The notes under the pieces are model-generated. The model had not been told where the DNA came from. It made no database searches and saw only the letters and a program-made list of their open reading frames with translations. This document shows positions 23,930-36,100 of a stretch of DNA of 64,000 nt, one piece after another. This stretch comes from Neomonachus schauinslandi. Taxonomy: Eukaryota; Chordata; Mammalia; Carnivora; Phocidae. The DNA lies in NCBI RefSeq assembly GCF_002201575.2, contig NC_058417.1, positions 25,123,347-25,187,346 of the forward strand. The letters run 5' to 3'. Position numbers and translations under genes: made by a program. Each line of letters starts with the position of its first letter. Within the stretch, counting starts at the first letter, position 1.

Positions 23930-24139
23930 GGGCGCCTGGGTGGCTCAGTTGGTTAAGCGACTGCCTTCGGCTCAGGTCATGATCCTGGAGTCCCAGGATC
24001 GAGTCCCGCATCGGGCTCCCTGCTCGGCAGGGAGTCTGCTTCTCCCTCAGACCCTCCCCCCTCTCATGTGCTCTCTTTCTCATTCTCTCTCTCAAATAAA
24101 TAAATAAAATCTTTAAAAAAATAAATAAATAAATAAATA
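23930..24139 (+). mobile_element. Can-SINE with long (AATA)n tail
   Basis: gggcgcctgggtggctcagt to the tail, which carries about eight AAAT units up to the duplication. Perfect 16-bp target duplication aataaacacttcttgc at 23914-23929 and 24140-24155. Confidence 0.95.
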
Positions 24140-24229
24140 AATAAACACTTCTTGCTCCTCTGCATATATACGTATCCTATTACTGCATACATATCCAATT
24201 CCTATTCCACCTCCATAAGATCTTCCCAG

Positions 24230-24451
24230 TCTGCTGTGGACCATGTATTCATTACCCCGTTTTCTCATTCTGAGCTTTAATTGCCTGTTTCACTCATTTT
24301 CACACTTTTCTTTTGCATCAGTCATGAATGTCCATGTGCTAGACCACATATCCACACATAGACCTTCTAGTTCATGTTTTGTTTCTGCCTGTCCCTAGAA
24401 TAATACTGACACATGTTTAATATTCAGCAAATACTCATTGAATGAATGAAT
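24230..24451 (+). mobile_element. L2 LINE 3' end (ancient)
   Basis: Weak match over the first part; the end 'aaatactcattgaatgaatg' and the preceding ctagaataatactgacaca fit the L2 3' end. Confidence 0.45.
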
Positions 24452-25254
24452 TACCAAAAATGCATGCTTATATTGCTATAACAGGTCTTTTTTTCCTCTA
24501 AGTTGTATGGGGGTCTCAGATTTTCTAGTCATACAGATTTTTTTATGTTAATAGTATTTATCTAATACAGCTGGAGAGAGACTGTTGGCACTTATAGATT
24601 TATCATTCCTAAGCAACTTGAAATTGTATGTAGTAAATTGCAGTTTTGCTGAGACTCTAATTGATTCTTACATGCTAATTGGTAATTTTATGGAGGTAAC
24701 TCAGTTAGATAATAGTGATCCTAGCTAAACCTGTGGCCCCCACATTCCAGCACAGCTTTGTTTTCCTATGCTTCTTGTCATATATAAAGTAACTTTCATT
24801 CAGGATATAAGGGAGTTCCTCAAGATTTTGTATCTAGTATATGCTGCCTTTTATGGCAGGTTTTACTAGCTATGGTGCTATTCATCAATTTGAAGAGTGT
24901 CAAAACTCTTCAGATCTGTCCCTTGGAAATGTCAAAGGTTTTGGTATAAAGTATTTTGTTTCCTTTCCCGTTCTACTAAATTTACCCCTTTCAATTAATG
25001 TCAAATTTTCAACCCCTTACTTAAAATCTATTGAGTAATTTACAAAGAGGAGAAGTCTGGAGTGTAGCGAATGTTTGCAGTGCGTTAGCTTTGTGCAGGA
25101 ATTAGGGACTGCAGTTCCCCTCTTTGTCTTGTTTTAGAATGAATGGTTCTTTAATGGATTGGCCTAATCCAGCATTCCTGATTTAAGGTCTGTTGTAGCA
25201 CGCGACAGTTTTGATGCTGGTAACATATGTGAATTAAATTAAATTGCCTTGCAG

Positions 25255-25352
25255 GATCCAGCCGGTCCGCTCTGACCCAGTCAGCATGCCAGGGTCATCC
25301 CGTCCAGTTTCTGATCGAAGGGGAATTTCCACCGTGATTGATGCTGCCTCAG
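25255..25352 (+). CDS. BCAS3: BCAS3 coding exon (third in window)
   Basis: A 98-bp internal exon across a 5221-bp intron. The acceptor is aaattgccttgcag, and the donor CAG|gtagaa is only moderate because +4 and +5 depart from gtaagt. AG from the preceding exon plus the first G makes Arg, then the frame reads IQPVRSDPVSMPGSSRPV and ends VIDAASG with one base carried over. The segment is Ser/Pro/Arg-rich with several possible phosphosites (RSDP, SSRP), consistent with a disordered tail. The phase-1 end fits a following exon beginning with Gly completed by two bases. That exon is not in the window, so the next intron is at least 38.6 kb. If this intron were retained the frame would stay open to a TAA at 25613-25615. 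Confidence 0.86.
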
Positions 25353-25448
25353 GTAGAAAACCACCTCCAAAATGTGTGCTGGATAGTTCTGTACATTTTC
25401 AGTTTCTTTTCCTGCGCAATGGAGAGAATGATATTTTTTGCCTTCCTC

Positions 25449-25474
25449 TTTTTGTTTGTTTGTTTGTTTGTTTT
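25449..25474 (+). repeat. (GTTT)n simple repeat
   Basis: Six TTTG units about 100 bp downstream of the donor at 25353. Confidence 0.85.
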
Positions 25475-28400
25475 GGGATGTGCGTGCATGCTGTGCATGC
25501 ATACGTGTATGTGTTTGTTAAAACAGTACCGTGCCTACATTTGTTGCTAAACAATGCCATGCATTTAAATATTGTTAAGGTTGTGAATGATGCGATGGGG
25601 TTGGCACTTGATTAAATGTAATGAACACAGTATTGAAGGCTACAGGGTTGATGACTGTTTTGCCTTTGATCTCTCAAATGTGGAGAAGCAACCTTGACAG
25701 AGAACGTAAATACAATATATGGATTCAATTTACTCAACCTGTTGAGTATCAAAATGCCTGATCTGTGGAAGTAGAGAGTCCAAATGCTGTAGCTTAAATG
25801 GTTTTATTATTGAAAGCATAAAGCTTAGAAATTCATTAACTTAACTTTAGTCTATCACAGTTATTAACCTCCTCTCCTTGGAACCAAGCCATGAATATGT
25901 ATCATTAGTACCTGGGAGTAGATCTTTGCCTCTGTAGGTGATAGTTGCTACATTAGTATTGTCAAACTGTTTTCTGCCGCGTCTGCCAAATCATAGACCT
26001 GTTTATAGTAATACATTTTTCATCTCTACATGTATTGATAAAATAAGGACAGTGATGCTTTCTGTTATGGTGTAGCTGCAGAGCATCTGAAGAGAGCATA
26101 CAGCAGGGTTTCATCAAGAAAAAGTCTCTTATGAGTAGAATTATTAAATACTTGGCATTAGTCAAACAGTTGAGTCAGAGAGGATTTTAATCTATAGCAA
26201 TTTCAAAATCCCCAGAGACCGCTGATTTGATTGAGGCTTAAACTGTGAAAGAAAATGGAAACAAACACAAAACTGATTTGTGAAGGTCACTTTTAAAAGA
26301 CCAAAGCTTCTGTTTCTGATTCTGTGTCTGGATGTGTTTTGAAGTTTGAAAGCTAAACGGTTTTGTACGTTTTCTTAGCTTTCTGATTTTTTTTGTCAGT
26401 GGACTGTACCTGGTGTCTGATTTACCTGTCCACATCGAGGGCTGTGCCTTCATTTTTAATGTAGACTCTTACTTTAGAAAGCTCATACTTGTCCCTCTGC
26501 TTTCTCTTGGCAACCATGGTTCGTCCCCTGGAAACAAGCACAGAAATGTGTGAAGTCTTTATCCTTGCTTCCCTGCATTGAAAGAAATATTGAGATGGGA
26601 GACTTAAACAATAAATCTTTTTGATAGTTTCAATCTGAGAATGCTAACAGATCCTGCTCATCTGGAATTACCATTTAACCATCGTGAATCCTGGAAGCGA
26701 TGTATTGTAACCTAAAGTATTTGATTCAAGATTACAGTAGTAGCCTTTGTTGGGGTTTTTTTAACATTCTTAAACTGCCATATTATGAATGTTTTAGAGT
26801 CAAGTGACGCCCAGTCAAGTGAAACACATGTCCCTAAAGCAGTTATTGATGTTATTAGAAGTTGCCATATTCAGCACTCTGCTCTGAGGTAATACTCCAT
26901 ATTTATCATGTAGCACTATTTCAGTTTTAGCTCTTTGTAAAGTTACATCTCATGCCACAGAGAGGAGTTTCATTGAGCTATTGGCAACTGTCATTTGACT
27001 TAAATCTGCTGAGAGAAGAGTTTTTAAATTGATGCTTGAAAAAGGAACTAGATCTTTGCCCTTGATTTACTTACATTTGCATCAGAGACACATTGTAGGA
27101 GATCCTAGGATATTGTTCTACAACTGTGAGCCTCTGCCCGAAAGTACTAATCTTTTGAGTAGAGAAAGGACTTCTTGGTGACTAAGCTGTTGTTATTTTT
27201 CTAAGCCTATTTTCATTCCAGAAAGCCATAGTTCCTTTGAGACAGAACAATGAAATGTGTGTGCTGCTCTCTCTAACTTTGAGCTAAAGAAACCCTATAG
27301 ATGAGGAATTGGACTGTTACGAATAATTCTCTACTTCTCCAATGGTTTGGATCCCTTTTGTTCAACGCATTTTTTTAAGTGAGTGAATAATGTTTTGTTG
27401 GGGAAACTTAATCTACTTTATCTATAGGACCACTGTTGTAACAGACTTTTCTATTGCTATTTAGGAAGATCAGAAACTAAATGGTTTGGGTTCCTTATAA
27501 AAAGAAGTTAATAATGGGAAAATTCTGCTTTAGATTCTTCAATTAAGAGGAGTCTAATAAATCTGTACAAGTGCTCGTGACCCAGGAAGTGCTTCTCTGA
27601 TTATGACCCATGCATTGGAGTCAGCTGCATATGGCGAAGATGCTTTTCTGGCGTTTTGACTGCTTTCGCTTCGAGATACGACTACTATGGCCCCTCCTCT
27701 TATTGGGCTTCATTGCTTTGTCTTACCTTCATGCAATACAACTCATTGTATAGCCTTTTTAATTGTTCCTGTGGCACATTTTATAACCGTCCTTCTGTTC
27801 CAGTGACAGCTCTTGTCCTGTCTAAACTAGTGATGGTATAATTACTTTTCATGTGATTACTTTTCAGAGGCATAGAATTTAGAAATTTAATGTGATGTGA
27901 GTAAATTGTTTGACAGTTTAACAGTGTTCAAAATGAAAATATTTTATTTATACCTTGGGCCAGCCTGTTATATTTTAGATATCTATATATTTAGCTGGCA
28001 GTGTTATTCTATTGAAGCTAAAAGAGATCAGCAGAGCCTTGTACCACTTTTGCTAAGAAATTTTGTTATTATAATTTCTTGATCATCTAGTATATCTGTT
28101 CTTCACTCCTTCACATATAAGAACATTTACTTAAATATGTATGTTTTTACTTATTGACTTCAGTGATTTAGGCATGACATAAATCCTATGCCTTTAGATA
28201 CCTATAAACCAACGTCTTACTGTCTCTTTATAAATATGTGTATTTAGACTGGCAGATCTGTAACTGCTTTCTAAGTGGATGTCATTCCCATAACATCTGA
28301 CCTTTGGTGATTCAAAAGGGTACTATCCTACCTAAAATTCTGAGTTTAGATAATTATGAGATGTTCCCTTCTTGACTAAGAAGAAGACCATTCTGGAAAG

Positions 28401-29330
28401 ATACTTTATAGGATTTTACCCTTATACACAGGCTACCCAGAACAAAGGAGATTTGAAGGAACCATTCCACTTTTCATTAACATCAGTGTCTCTGAATCAT
28501 AGATAACATTTCTAGACAAAATACTTTTTTTCTCTGTACATTCCTTTTGGTTAGGTATCTAAGAATTTCTTCCCATTGTTTGTTCTTTAACATGTGTCCT
28601 TTTGATAAATGTGTAGGACCTCTGAAGAGAAAGTAGAAAGATAGCTGTCCATGCTCCATTCAAACTTTGTTTCCCACCTTGGTGACTGATCCTCTTGTTC
28701 CCAGACTTGTGAGCTGTACCTGTTGGGTAACTTAATAACAACTCTAAGGTCGCTTTTGAGTCATCCAGACAGAAAGCCTAGAAAGATCTAGTTCATCCTA
28801 AGTTTGTTTCTCCTGGTTTGTGGTTTTACTATGGAAATTGATGTTTACCAAGAAAGAACTCAAAGCAACTGAGATTGAAAGACAGACTTATGCCTGACTC
28901 ATGCAGAGAGCAGACATCTTTGTCAAACTCTACTAAAACATTGTAACATTGAAAGCGTTATTGGAAGTGGTGGGGGCAGCATTTATGTACATTCCTATGG
29001 AAGATGATAGTAGGAGAAGGAAAATTGTGACAGTTATGTAAAATGAGTTCTTATCCTTTAGAGCAGGCTTTGATAGATCAGGAATTAGTGTTACAATAAA
29101 CATTTCTATAAATAGGGACAGAATTCCAGACCTGGTATTTGTTGTTGTTCTTGACTCAAGATAAATATTATTTTAGTTGTACAGTTGAAGTAATCTAAAT
29201 AATTTCTAAGAAACTCGTTAATCCAGGAGATATTTTTCAGCACCTAGTTTTTCCCATTATCAAAATCATTTGTTTACTGAAGAAAATGAGACACTTAAAA
29301 ACCCAAACAGGTTTGATTTGATTCATTTTC

Positions 29331-29390
29331 TAATGATCATTTATGCCTGCTTTGACTGATTTTATAATGATCATTTATGCCTCCTTTATG
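29331..29390 (+). repeat. Imperfect 34-bp tandem duplication
   Basis: The unit beginning taatgatcatttatgcct occurs at 29331 and again at 29365, about 1.8 copies with one difference over the first 20 bases. Each copy carries the palindrome aatgatcatt. Confidence 0.7.
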
Positions 29391-32300
29391 TATTTGGCAT
29401 TTGGTGCATCGGACATTTAAAAAAACAAAATAATACTTATTAAAGAAGTATGATTGGGTAGGGAACAAGGAGATTATTTAAGTCAAATCTCTGCTGGAGG
29501 GACGTTCATACAGAGGCATGCTTTTATTTTACAGAGATTTTTCTGAAGTGCTGGGGGAAGAATATCCCTAAGGATTATATTTCACTGTATCTACAGTTGT
29601 CATTCCAATCTGAGGCAGAAAGACTTAGTCACTGTCTTACATCCATCAGAGACACAAGAGATGCTGGTGGTAAGAAACAAAGAGATTTGTAAGAAACACC
29701 GTTTAGTCATCCAATGGTGAGGCTACTTAACGCCATGATTTTAAAAGCTAGAGTTGAACGAGAGAACCATGACCTTGTAATCATGGCCTTGAACATTTGG
29801 CTGAAACTTTCAACAAGCGATGTTTCCTACCCATCCGGTCTTCTCTGCATTTGTAAAAAGAATTTAGGGTTCCCTGTGCAAAAATTTGTTTCACTTTTTC
29901 GGGCAGGGATGTGTTCGTTATTCCTTAAAATAATTCTCAGATATAAAGGATATCAAGTTCTTTAGAAATTTTGAGTATTTCTTTGAATACATGATGTGGT
30001 TTTCATTTAGTAGACTTCCAGATATTCTTTGTGATTATAAGGTGACGAAAAGCCCAGGCATACTTGTACCTTGAGTATTCAAAGCCTGTGTGGGATCAGT
30101 AAGAGGATTATGGATGAGGGCGAAATTAAAAGAAGGCTTAGTCGTGACCTGTGAACAGTCCCTCAGAGGGGAAAAAGGAGGTCAGTAATTTTACTTTGAC
30201 ACTATTTCCACTTGAAACAGTAAATATTCAAACTCAGATGTTAATATTGGCTTTTTTTTATTAGAAGAGAGGACGTTTATGCATTATTTCAACTTTAATC
30301 TCATGAACACCTACTTGTCTGTAGAGTGTCAAAAATAAGTGTTAGAGATTAAGAGTATAGGGAAAAGACCTGATTTTGCCCATGAGGAAGGTGATCGGCC
30401 ACATCCCTCTCCTTCTGGTTTAAATATTCCTCTCATTCTTCTAATATTTATAGGATGTTAGAGGATGAAATTCAAGTTAACAATGTGGAAAATTTTAGCT
30501 CAGCACAATTAAGAAAAAAAAAGATTGCCCCACTTGAAGATGAAGAAACTGTAAACAGAAGTAGAAGAAGCTGTTGGGAAAGCTATTTTCTGATGACACA
30601 TTGCTTCTTTGAATAAATCTTTGTGTCAACTAAAACCTCGCCTTTGCTTTCCCTATTGCAAGCACCAAGTCCTTGACATGACTTTAAGTCTCTCCTAAGC
30701 ATTTTGAGAAGGAATTGATGGAATTCTCCCCACTGTTGATATACTGGGGTACCACATATTTACAAGGGGCTTTTTGGCCAAAGGACCCAACTTCTCTTTT
30801 TTGTACCTTTATTACTATATCTTTAATACAAGGCTGACTGTTTATGTAGTCTGTTGCCTGAGACCGTGGTGGCAGAGGGACAATATTGGGGGCAGTATTA
30901 GAATTTGTTTAAGTCTGAACCGGGAATTCCATTAGTCTTAGTGACATTAGTGTCAAACTGTTAGTGCCTCACTATTTTAAATTGTGTCCAAGAGCCTGAG
31001 AGGCTTATGCTTATAGGTGCCATCTATAAACTTAGAAAGAAACGAAAGAGTCTCTCTCCATTGAATATGTAAGCCCAGTGAGCAATTAAAAAGCAGCCTG
31101 GGACCTCAGCCGGGCAACTAGTCGGAACCAGAGCTCATGATAGTCCCCTGGATATTGTTGAAAACTGTCAGAGAAAAGCTAAAGCAAATAATCGAAGGGA
31201 AAATAATTGTTCCCCGGAAAAGTCTTGTTTTGGAAAGTTGGTGTCCTGGAAAGAATAGAGACTAGTAACTTACGAATCTTTGGTTCTAGTCTCAACTCTG
31301 CCTATAATTACCTGTTTGGTAAATTGCTTCGAAACCCAAGGCTTTCTTCCCATAAGAAATGAAGGAATTGAAGTAGATTATTTTCAAAGCCCTTTACAGG
31401 TTGAAAAATCGATCAATGTGTACTTTGGATCACCTTTGAAGAATTTTTTTAAGTTAAGGAGGGTATAATTTACATATAGCAGAAATGTACATATCTTAAT
31501 CATACAACTTGGTGTGTTTTTATACCTGTATATATCACTACTCAGAACAAATTAGAATATTTCCATCATCCCAGAAAGTTCCCTCATGCCCCTTCCAGTC
31601 AATATACTACCTTTGACCTAGAGATTATCACTATGACTTTTATCATCATGAATTAGTTTTGTCTATATTGAACTTCATGTAAATGAAATTATCCTATAGA
31701 TACTCTTTTGTGTCTGGCTTCTTTAATTTAACTTAATGTTTTTGAGACTCATCCACGTGTTACATGTGACACTAGTTCATTTTTTTACATTGCGATGTAG
31801 AATAAATATAACACAGTTTATATATCCATTGTCCTATTGTGTTCAGCTTTTAGCTTTTTATGAGTAAAGCTGTTATAAGCTTTCCTGTACAAGTCTTTTT
31901 TTGACTATGCATTTTTTTTGCATGTGAATTCATATATTTTGAGCATATACCTAGGACTAGAATTGCTGGCTCACAAAGCAGGCATGTATTTAGCTTTATT
32001 AGGAACCTCCAAGAAAGTATCCCAAGATAACTATACCATTTTTCATTCTTAGCAATGTATGAGCCATTCTTGTAAATGTAAACTGTAGTTTTAATTTGCT
32101 TTTCTCTGATGAATACTGATATTGGGCATCTTGAATATACTTACTGGCCAGTTAGATATCTTCTTTTGTAATGTACTTCTGTACTTGTGAAGTCTTTCAC
32201 CAACTTTTATTTGGCCTGTTGTCTTATTGAATTTAAAATATTTAAATATTTTGGATATAGTCTTTTGTCAGATATTTGACAAATATTTCCTTTCAGTTTA

Positions 32301-33076
32301 TTGCCTTTTCACTTTCTTATTGGTATTTTTTGACAGGCAGAAGTCCAGTTTTATTGCTTTTCCTTTTATGTTTGGTGTTTTGCACAAAATTTTTTGCCAT
32401 TTCACCCAGTCTTGAAGTGATGCTTTAGTCATTGTGTAGTTTTGGCCTTTGCATTTAGGTAAATGATCCTTTTCAAATTATTTTTTATTATGCTATGAGG
32501 CAAGGATCAAGATTCAGTTTCTTCCATGCAGTTTCTTCCAGCACTGTTTATCAAAAAGATACACTTTTCTTCCAAAGATTTCATTGATGCCTTTTTAAAA
32601 AACGTATTTTTCCTGGATTCTCTATTCTGTTCCATTGATATATATGGTGCGTGTATCTATCTTTACACCACTATCACACTGTCTTAATTACTGTAGCTTT
32701 TTAGTCACCAGCAGTCTAATGCCTTCACTTTTGTTTTTCATGTATATCTTGGCTATTCTAGGTTCTTTGCATTTCCAAACACATGTGTGTATGTATACGT
32801 ACCAGTAATTCGTGGCTTGGTCCACTGACCTCTGGAAATCCCCAAGACACTTTGAAGGGGTCAGTGCATGAAAACTATTTTTATAGTAATGTGAAGTTAT
32901 TATTTTCCTTTCTTTTTTAATACTGTGTTGATATTAAGTACAGATGGTGCAGAAGCAATGGTAGATAAAACTGATGGTGTCTTAGCATAGTAAGAGCAGT
33001 GGCACTGAACTGTGCTTCTAGCTAAGGGTATTCACTCACAGTTAAAAAGGAAAAAAACTACAGTTACTTACAATGT

Positions 33077-33279
33077 TGGGCACGCCTGGGTGGTACAGTC
33101 AGTTAAGCATCCAACTCTTGGTTTTGGCTCAGGTCATAATATTGGGGTTGTGAGATCAAGCGCCGTGTAGGGCTCTGCACTCAGCTCAGAGTCTACTTGA
33201 GATTCTTTCTCCCTCTCCCTCTGCCCCTCCCTCCTACACTCTCTCTCTTTCAAGTAAAGAATCTTTAAAAAAAAAAAAG
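33077..33279 (+). mobile_element. Can-SINE inside the hAT element
   Basis: Longer-bodied variant with acgcctgggtggtacagtca, a CT-rich region and poly(A). The target duplication is weak (aatgt-like on both sides). Confidence 0.85.
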
Positions 33280-33294
33280 AATGTCAATAATACG

Positions 33295-33406
33295 GGGCAC
33301 CTGGCTGGCCCAGTCTGTAGAGCCTGCAACTCTTGATCTCAGGGTTGTGAGTTCAAGCCCCATGTTGGGCATGGAGCCTACTTAAAAAAAAAAAAAAAAA
33401 AAAAAG
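33295..33406 (+). mobile_element. Short-type Can-SINE inside the hAT element
   Basis: ggggcacctggctggcccag, caactcttgatctcagggtt, then a long A-run. Target duplication gaatgtc(a/t)at(a/g)atac at 33280-33294 and 33407-33421. It begins directly after the preceding SINE's duplicated flank. Confidence 0.88.
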
Positions 33407-33728
33407 GAATGTCTATGATACAGTCAAAATCATTGACATATGACAATTTTATTAAATTTTGCTGCTTGTGTCCTTCTTTTTAGTATTCTGTATATCACAG
33501 TGGAATTAATGCATGATAGTTGTCTGGACAAAATGACCTTGTGTGATTATTGTGAACTGAGCTAGCATCTGTCATGGAATACCATTTTGCAGGAAAGAAC
33601 AACTGACGAACTTTGTTTATTCAGACTTGAGTATTTGGCAGAAATTTTCTCAAAAATAAACCAAATAAGCCTGTCACGTCAAAGAAAACAACTGACAATA
33701 TTTGTTACCAATGATAAAACTCATTTTC

Positions 33729-33919
33729 TTTTTTTAAAGATTTATTTATTTATTTATTTATTTGTCAGAGAGCAAGCACAAGCAGGGGGAGGGGCAGGCA
33801 GAGGGAGAAGCAGACTCCCCGCTGAGCCCAGAGCCCGATGCGGGACTTGATCCCAGGACTCTGGGATCGTGACCTAGTCAAACGCAGACGGGTAATTGAC
33901 TGAGCCACCCAGGCGCCCC
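33729..33919 (-). mobile_element. Can-SINE inside the hAT element (antisense)
   Basis: Perfect 17-bp target duplication tgataaaactcattttc at 33712-33728 and 33920-33936. Confidence 0.95.
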
Positions 33920-35051
33920 TGATAAAACTCATTTTCAGTTACAAATTGGAAATTTGGAAACCATGTATCCATATATCTACCACTGCTTAACAGGTTCCCA
34001 GTACTTAAAGACATTTCTGATGAGATAGGTGGTGTTAATAACTAGTGTCATACTTTCATATCATATAATAATATAAATCCACATTTGGAAGATCTGAAAT
34101 ATTTTCCGAAAGACCAATTTTATGATATTACAAAAGTATATATGAGTAATAGACTCATTCCAAGTGCAAGAAAGGACAAAGGATTTCCATGTAACAGAGA
34201 ACAAAAGTTAATTGATATAGTTTCAGGTATAATTGCATCTAACTTGTTAAGTGTCATATCAAAGAAGAATATCCTCAGAATCTGAAAAGGCTCAGGATCT
34301 TCATATGCTCCATCCTTTTCCAATTATATTTTTGAATGAGGCCAACTTGTCCTCACATACTTAACCAAAAGAACATATCACAACAGATTGAATGTGTAAG
34401 TTGATATGAGAGTCGACCTGTTGTTTATTATAAAAGTTTCTGTCCAAAAAAGTTAAAAATGTCATTTTTCTCAATATTATTTTTTAGTTTGGAAATTTTT
34501 AATTAAAAAAGTCATTTATGTTAATACATAGTTTCTTGTCTTTTAATGAGTTAGTACATAAACATTTTCAATGTTGATAGATGTAAAACACATAAACCAA
34601 AGCTCTTTGGAGATCTCAATTTTTAAGAGCACAAAGGGGTCCTGACTGAAAAAATGTTTGAAAACCACTGAGATATAAATATATCCTCATACACGTACAC
34701 ATTAAGTAGATATTCATCCCTATAGAAATTTAGATGAGATTTGATTGAAATCTCATTGAATCTGTGGATCAAATTTGGGAGAATTGCCGTCTAAAAATAT
34801 TGAATCTTCCAACACATGAACCTTTTATATCTATCCATTTAGTTAGCCCTTCTTTAATTTCTCTTAATATTTGTTACGTTTCAGTCTTAAACATATTTTG
34901 TAAAATTTATTTCAATTATTTGATGTTTTGATGCTAGTACAAGTAGCATATTGTGTTTCGTTTTTCAGACTTTTTTCATAGTATATAGAATACAATAATT
35001 TTATTTGTATGTTGATTTTGTATCCAGAAACCTTTCTCTTTTTTTCTTCCA

Positions 35052-35200
35052 AGTTTTTTTTTTTAATCTTCAAGTTTTTATTTAAATCCCAGTTAGTTAA
35101 CATACAGAGTAATATTAGTTTCTGGTGTAGGATATAGCGATTCATTAGTTACATACCACACCCAGTGCTCATCACGACAAGTGCTCTCCTTTCTAAATTC
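35052..35200 (-). mobile_element. Carnivore L1 3'-UTR fragment, antisense
   Basis: Poly(T), then 'aaatcccagttagttaacat', 'tttctggtgtaggatatagc' and 'cacacccagtgctcatcacg': the reverse complement of the tail type seen at 37640-37855. Inserted in the old L1. Confidence 0.75.
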
Positions 35201-35499
35201 ATGTGTTCTAGTAGATCCCTTTGGATTTTCTACTATGCACTCATGTGATCTGCAAATAAAGATGGTTTTATTTCTTTCTAATCTTTATGCCTTTTATTTC
35301 TTTTTCTTCTTTATTGTACTTGCTTAGACATTCCAGTACAATGTTGAATAGAAGTGAAGATATTAAACATTCTTGTCTTTTTCTCAATCTTAGAAAGAAA
35401 TGTTTAATATTTCTCTATTAAATTTAATGTTAGATGTAGTTTTTAAAATGAAAACTTACATTCTAATATTATATCATTCCTTTATTGGAATTAGGAAGA

Positions 35500-36100
35500 G
35501 ATGGATAAAATCCATAAAAGAACAAAACACATTCTAAAACTGAAAAATACATCTTAAATGATTTGTTGAATGGGCTCAATAGCTGACTGGATGCAGAAGA
35601 AGAAAGGATCAGAGACTCAGAAAAAGAACTCAGTGTGAGAAGTGTGTGGGGTAGTATTAAATTGTTTAATGTATGTGTGATTATTACACCTGGATGACAA
35701 GGAGGGAAAGGGCAAAGAAATAAATGAAGGGCTGAAAATCTTCCAAAATTAGTTAAATACATCAACTCTCAAAGTTTCAAGAAGCTTGGTGTAGGGGCAC
35801 CTGGGTGGCTCAGTCGGTTAAGCATCTGCTTTCGGCTCAGGTCATGATCCCAGGGTCCTGGGATTGAGCCCCGCGTCGGGCTCCCTGTGCGGCGGGAAGC
35901 CTGCTTCTCCCTCTCCCACTCCCCCTGCTTGTGTTTCCTCTCTCGCTGTGTCTCTCTCTGTCAAATAAATAAATAAAATCTTAAAAAAAAAAAAAGAAGC
36001 TGGGTGTACCCCATAGGATAAAAACAAAGAAAATCATACCTAGCTATATCAAACTGTTGATATCCTGAAATCATGAAGCAGTTTTAATAACCCTACTATA
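35500..36100 (+). mobile_element. Old L1 ORF1-region fragment (sense), interrupted by a SINE
   Basis: 'acattctaaaactgaaaaat', 'gggctcaatagctgactgga', 'tgaaaatcttccaaaattag' and, after the SINE, 'catacctagctatatcaaac' follow L1 ORF1 order. The frame is destroyed. It lies directly after the antisense ORF2 piece, in the opposite orientation. Confidence 0.65.
35794..35993 (+). mobile_element. Can-SINE
   Basis: Complete element with tail caaataaataaataaaatct and A-run. Target duplication aagaagct(t/g)ggtgta at 35779-35793 and 35994-36008, the second copy with one base different. Confidence 0.94.

Larger units (their letters stand above)
20034..25254 (+). other. BCAS3: BCAS3 intron between second and third exons
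   Basis: A 5221-bp intron with GT and AG ends, carrying four SINEs and ancient LINE remnants listed separately. The remaining pieces, including 23282-23913 and 24452-25254, show nothing I can name. Confidence 0.8.
32803..34670 (+). mobile_element. hAT-superfamily DNA transposon (Charlie/ZBED-like transposase remnant)
   Basis: The left end starts CAGTAATTCGTGG and the right end finishes gaaaaccactg, giving a degenerate CAGTG-type terminal inverted repeat. Inside, on +, an ORF piece at 33587-33729 contains LFRLEYLAEIFSKI, which resembles transposase-derived host proteins such as the FAM200/SCAND3/ZBED group. Later pieces ('ggaagatctgaaatattttc', 'tcaaagaagaatatcctcag') follow the same order in that family, but stops and deletions break the frame. 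Three SINEs have landed in it. It sits inside an older L1. The family assignment is by recognition of text and peptide; the 8-bp target duplication is not visible. Confidence 0.7.
31445..35450 (-). mobile_element. Old L1 (antisense), 3' UTR to reverse transcriptase, heavily decayed
   Basis: Runs in antisense L1 order: 3' UTR-like text near 31450-31620 ('gttccctcatgccccttcca'), the ORF2 C-terminus near 31730-32400 ('tttgagactcatccacgtgt', 'aggactagaattgctggctc'), then RT up to 'attccagtacaatgttgaat' near 35330. Interrupted by a hAT element at 32803-34670 and a small L1 3' end near 35052-35200. No usable ORF remains. Confidence 0.8.

Noticed and set aside
25244..25254. ATG at 25244 as a possible start for the third exon
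   Set aside because: It lies in the intron upstream of the gcag acceptor at 25254; the exon joins the previous one in frame, so no internal start is needed.
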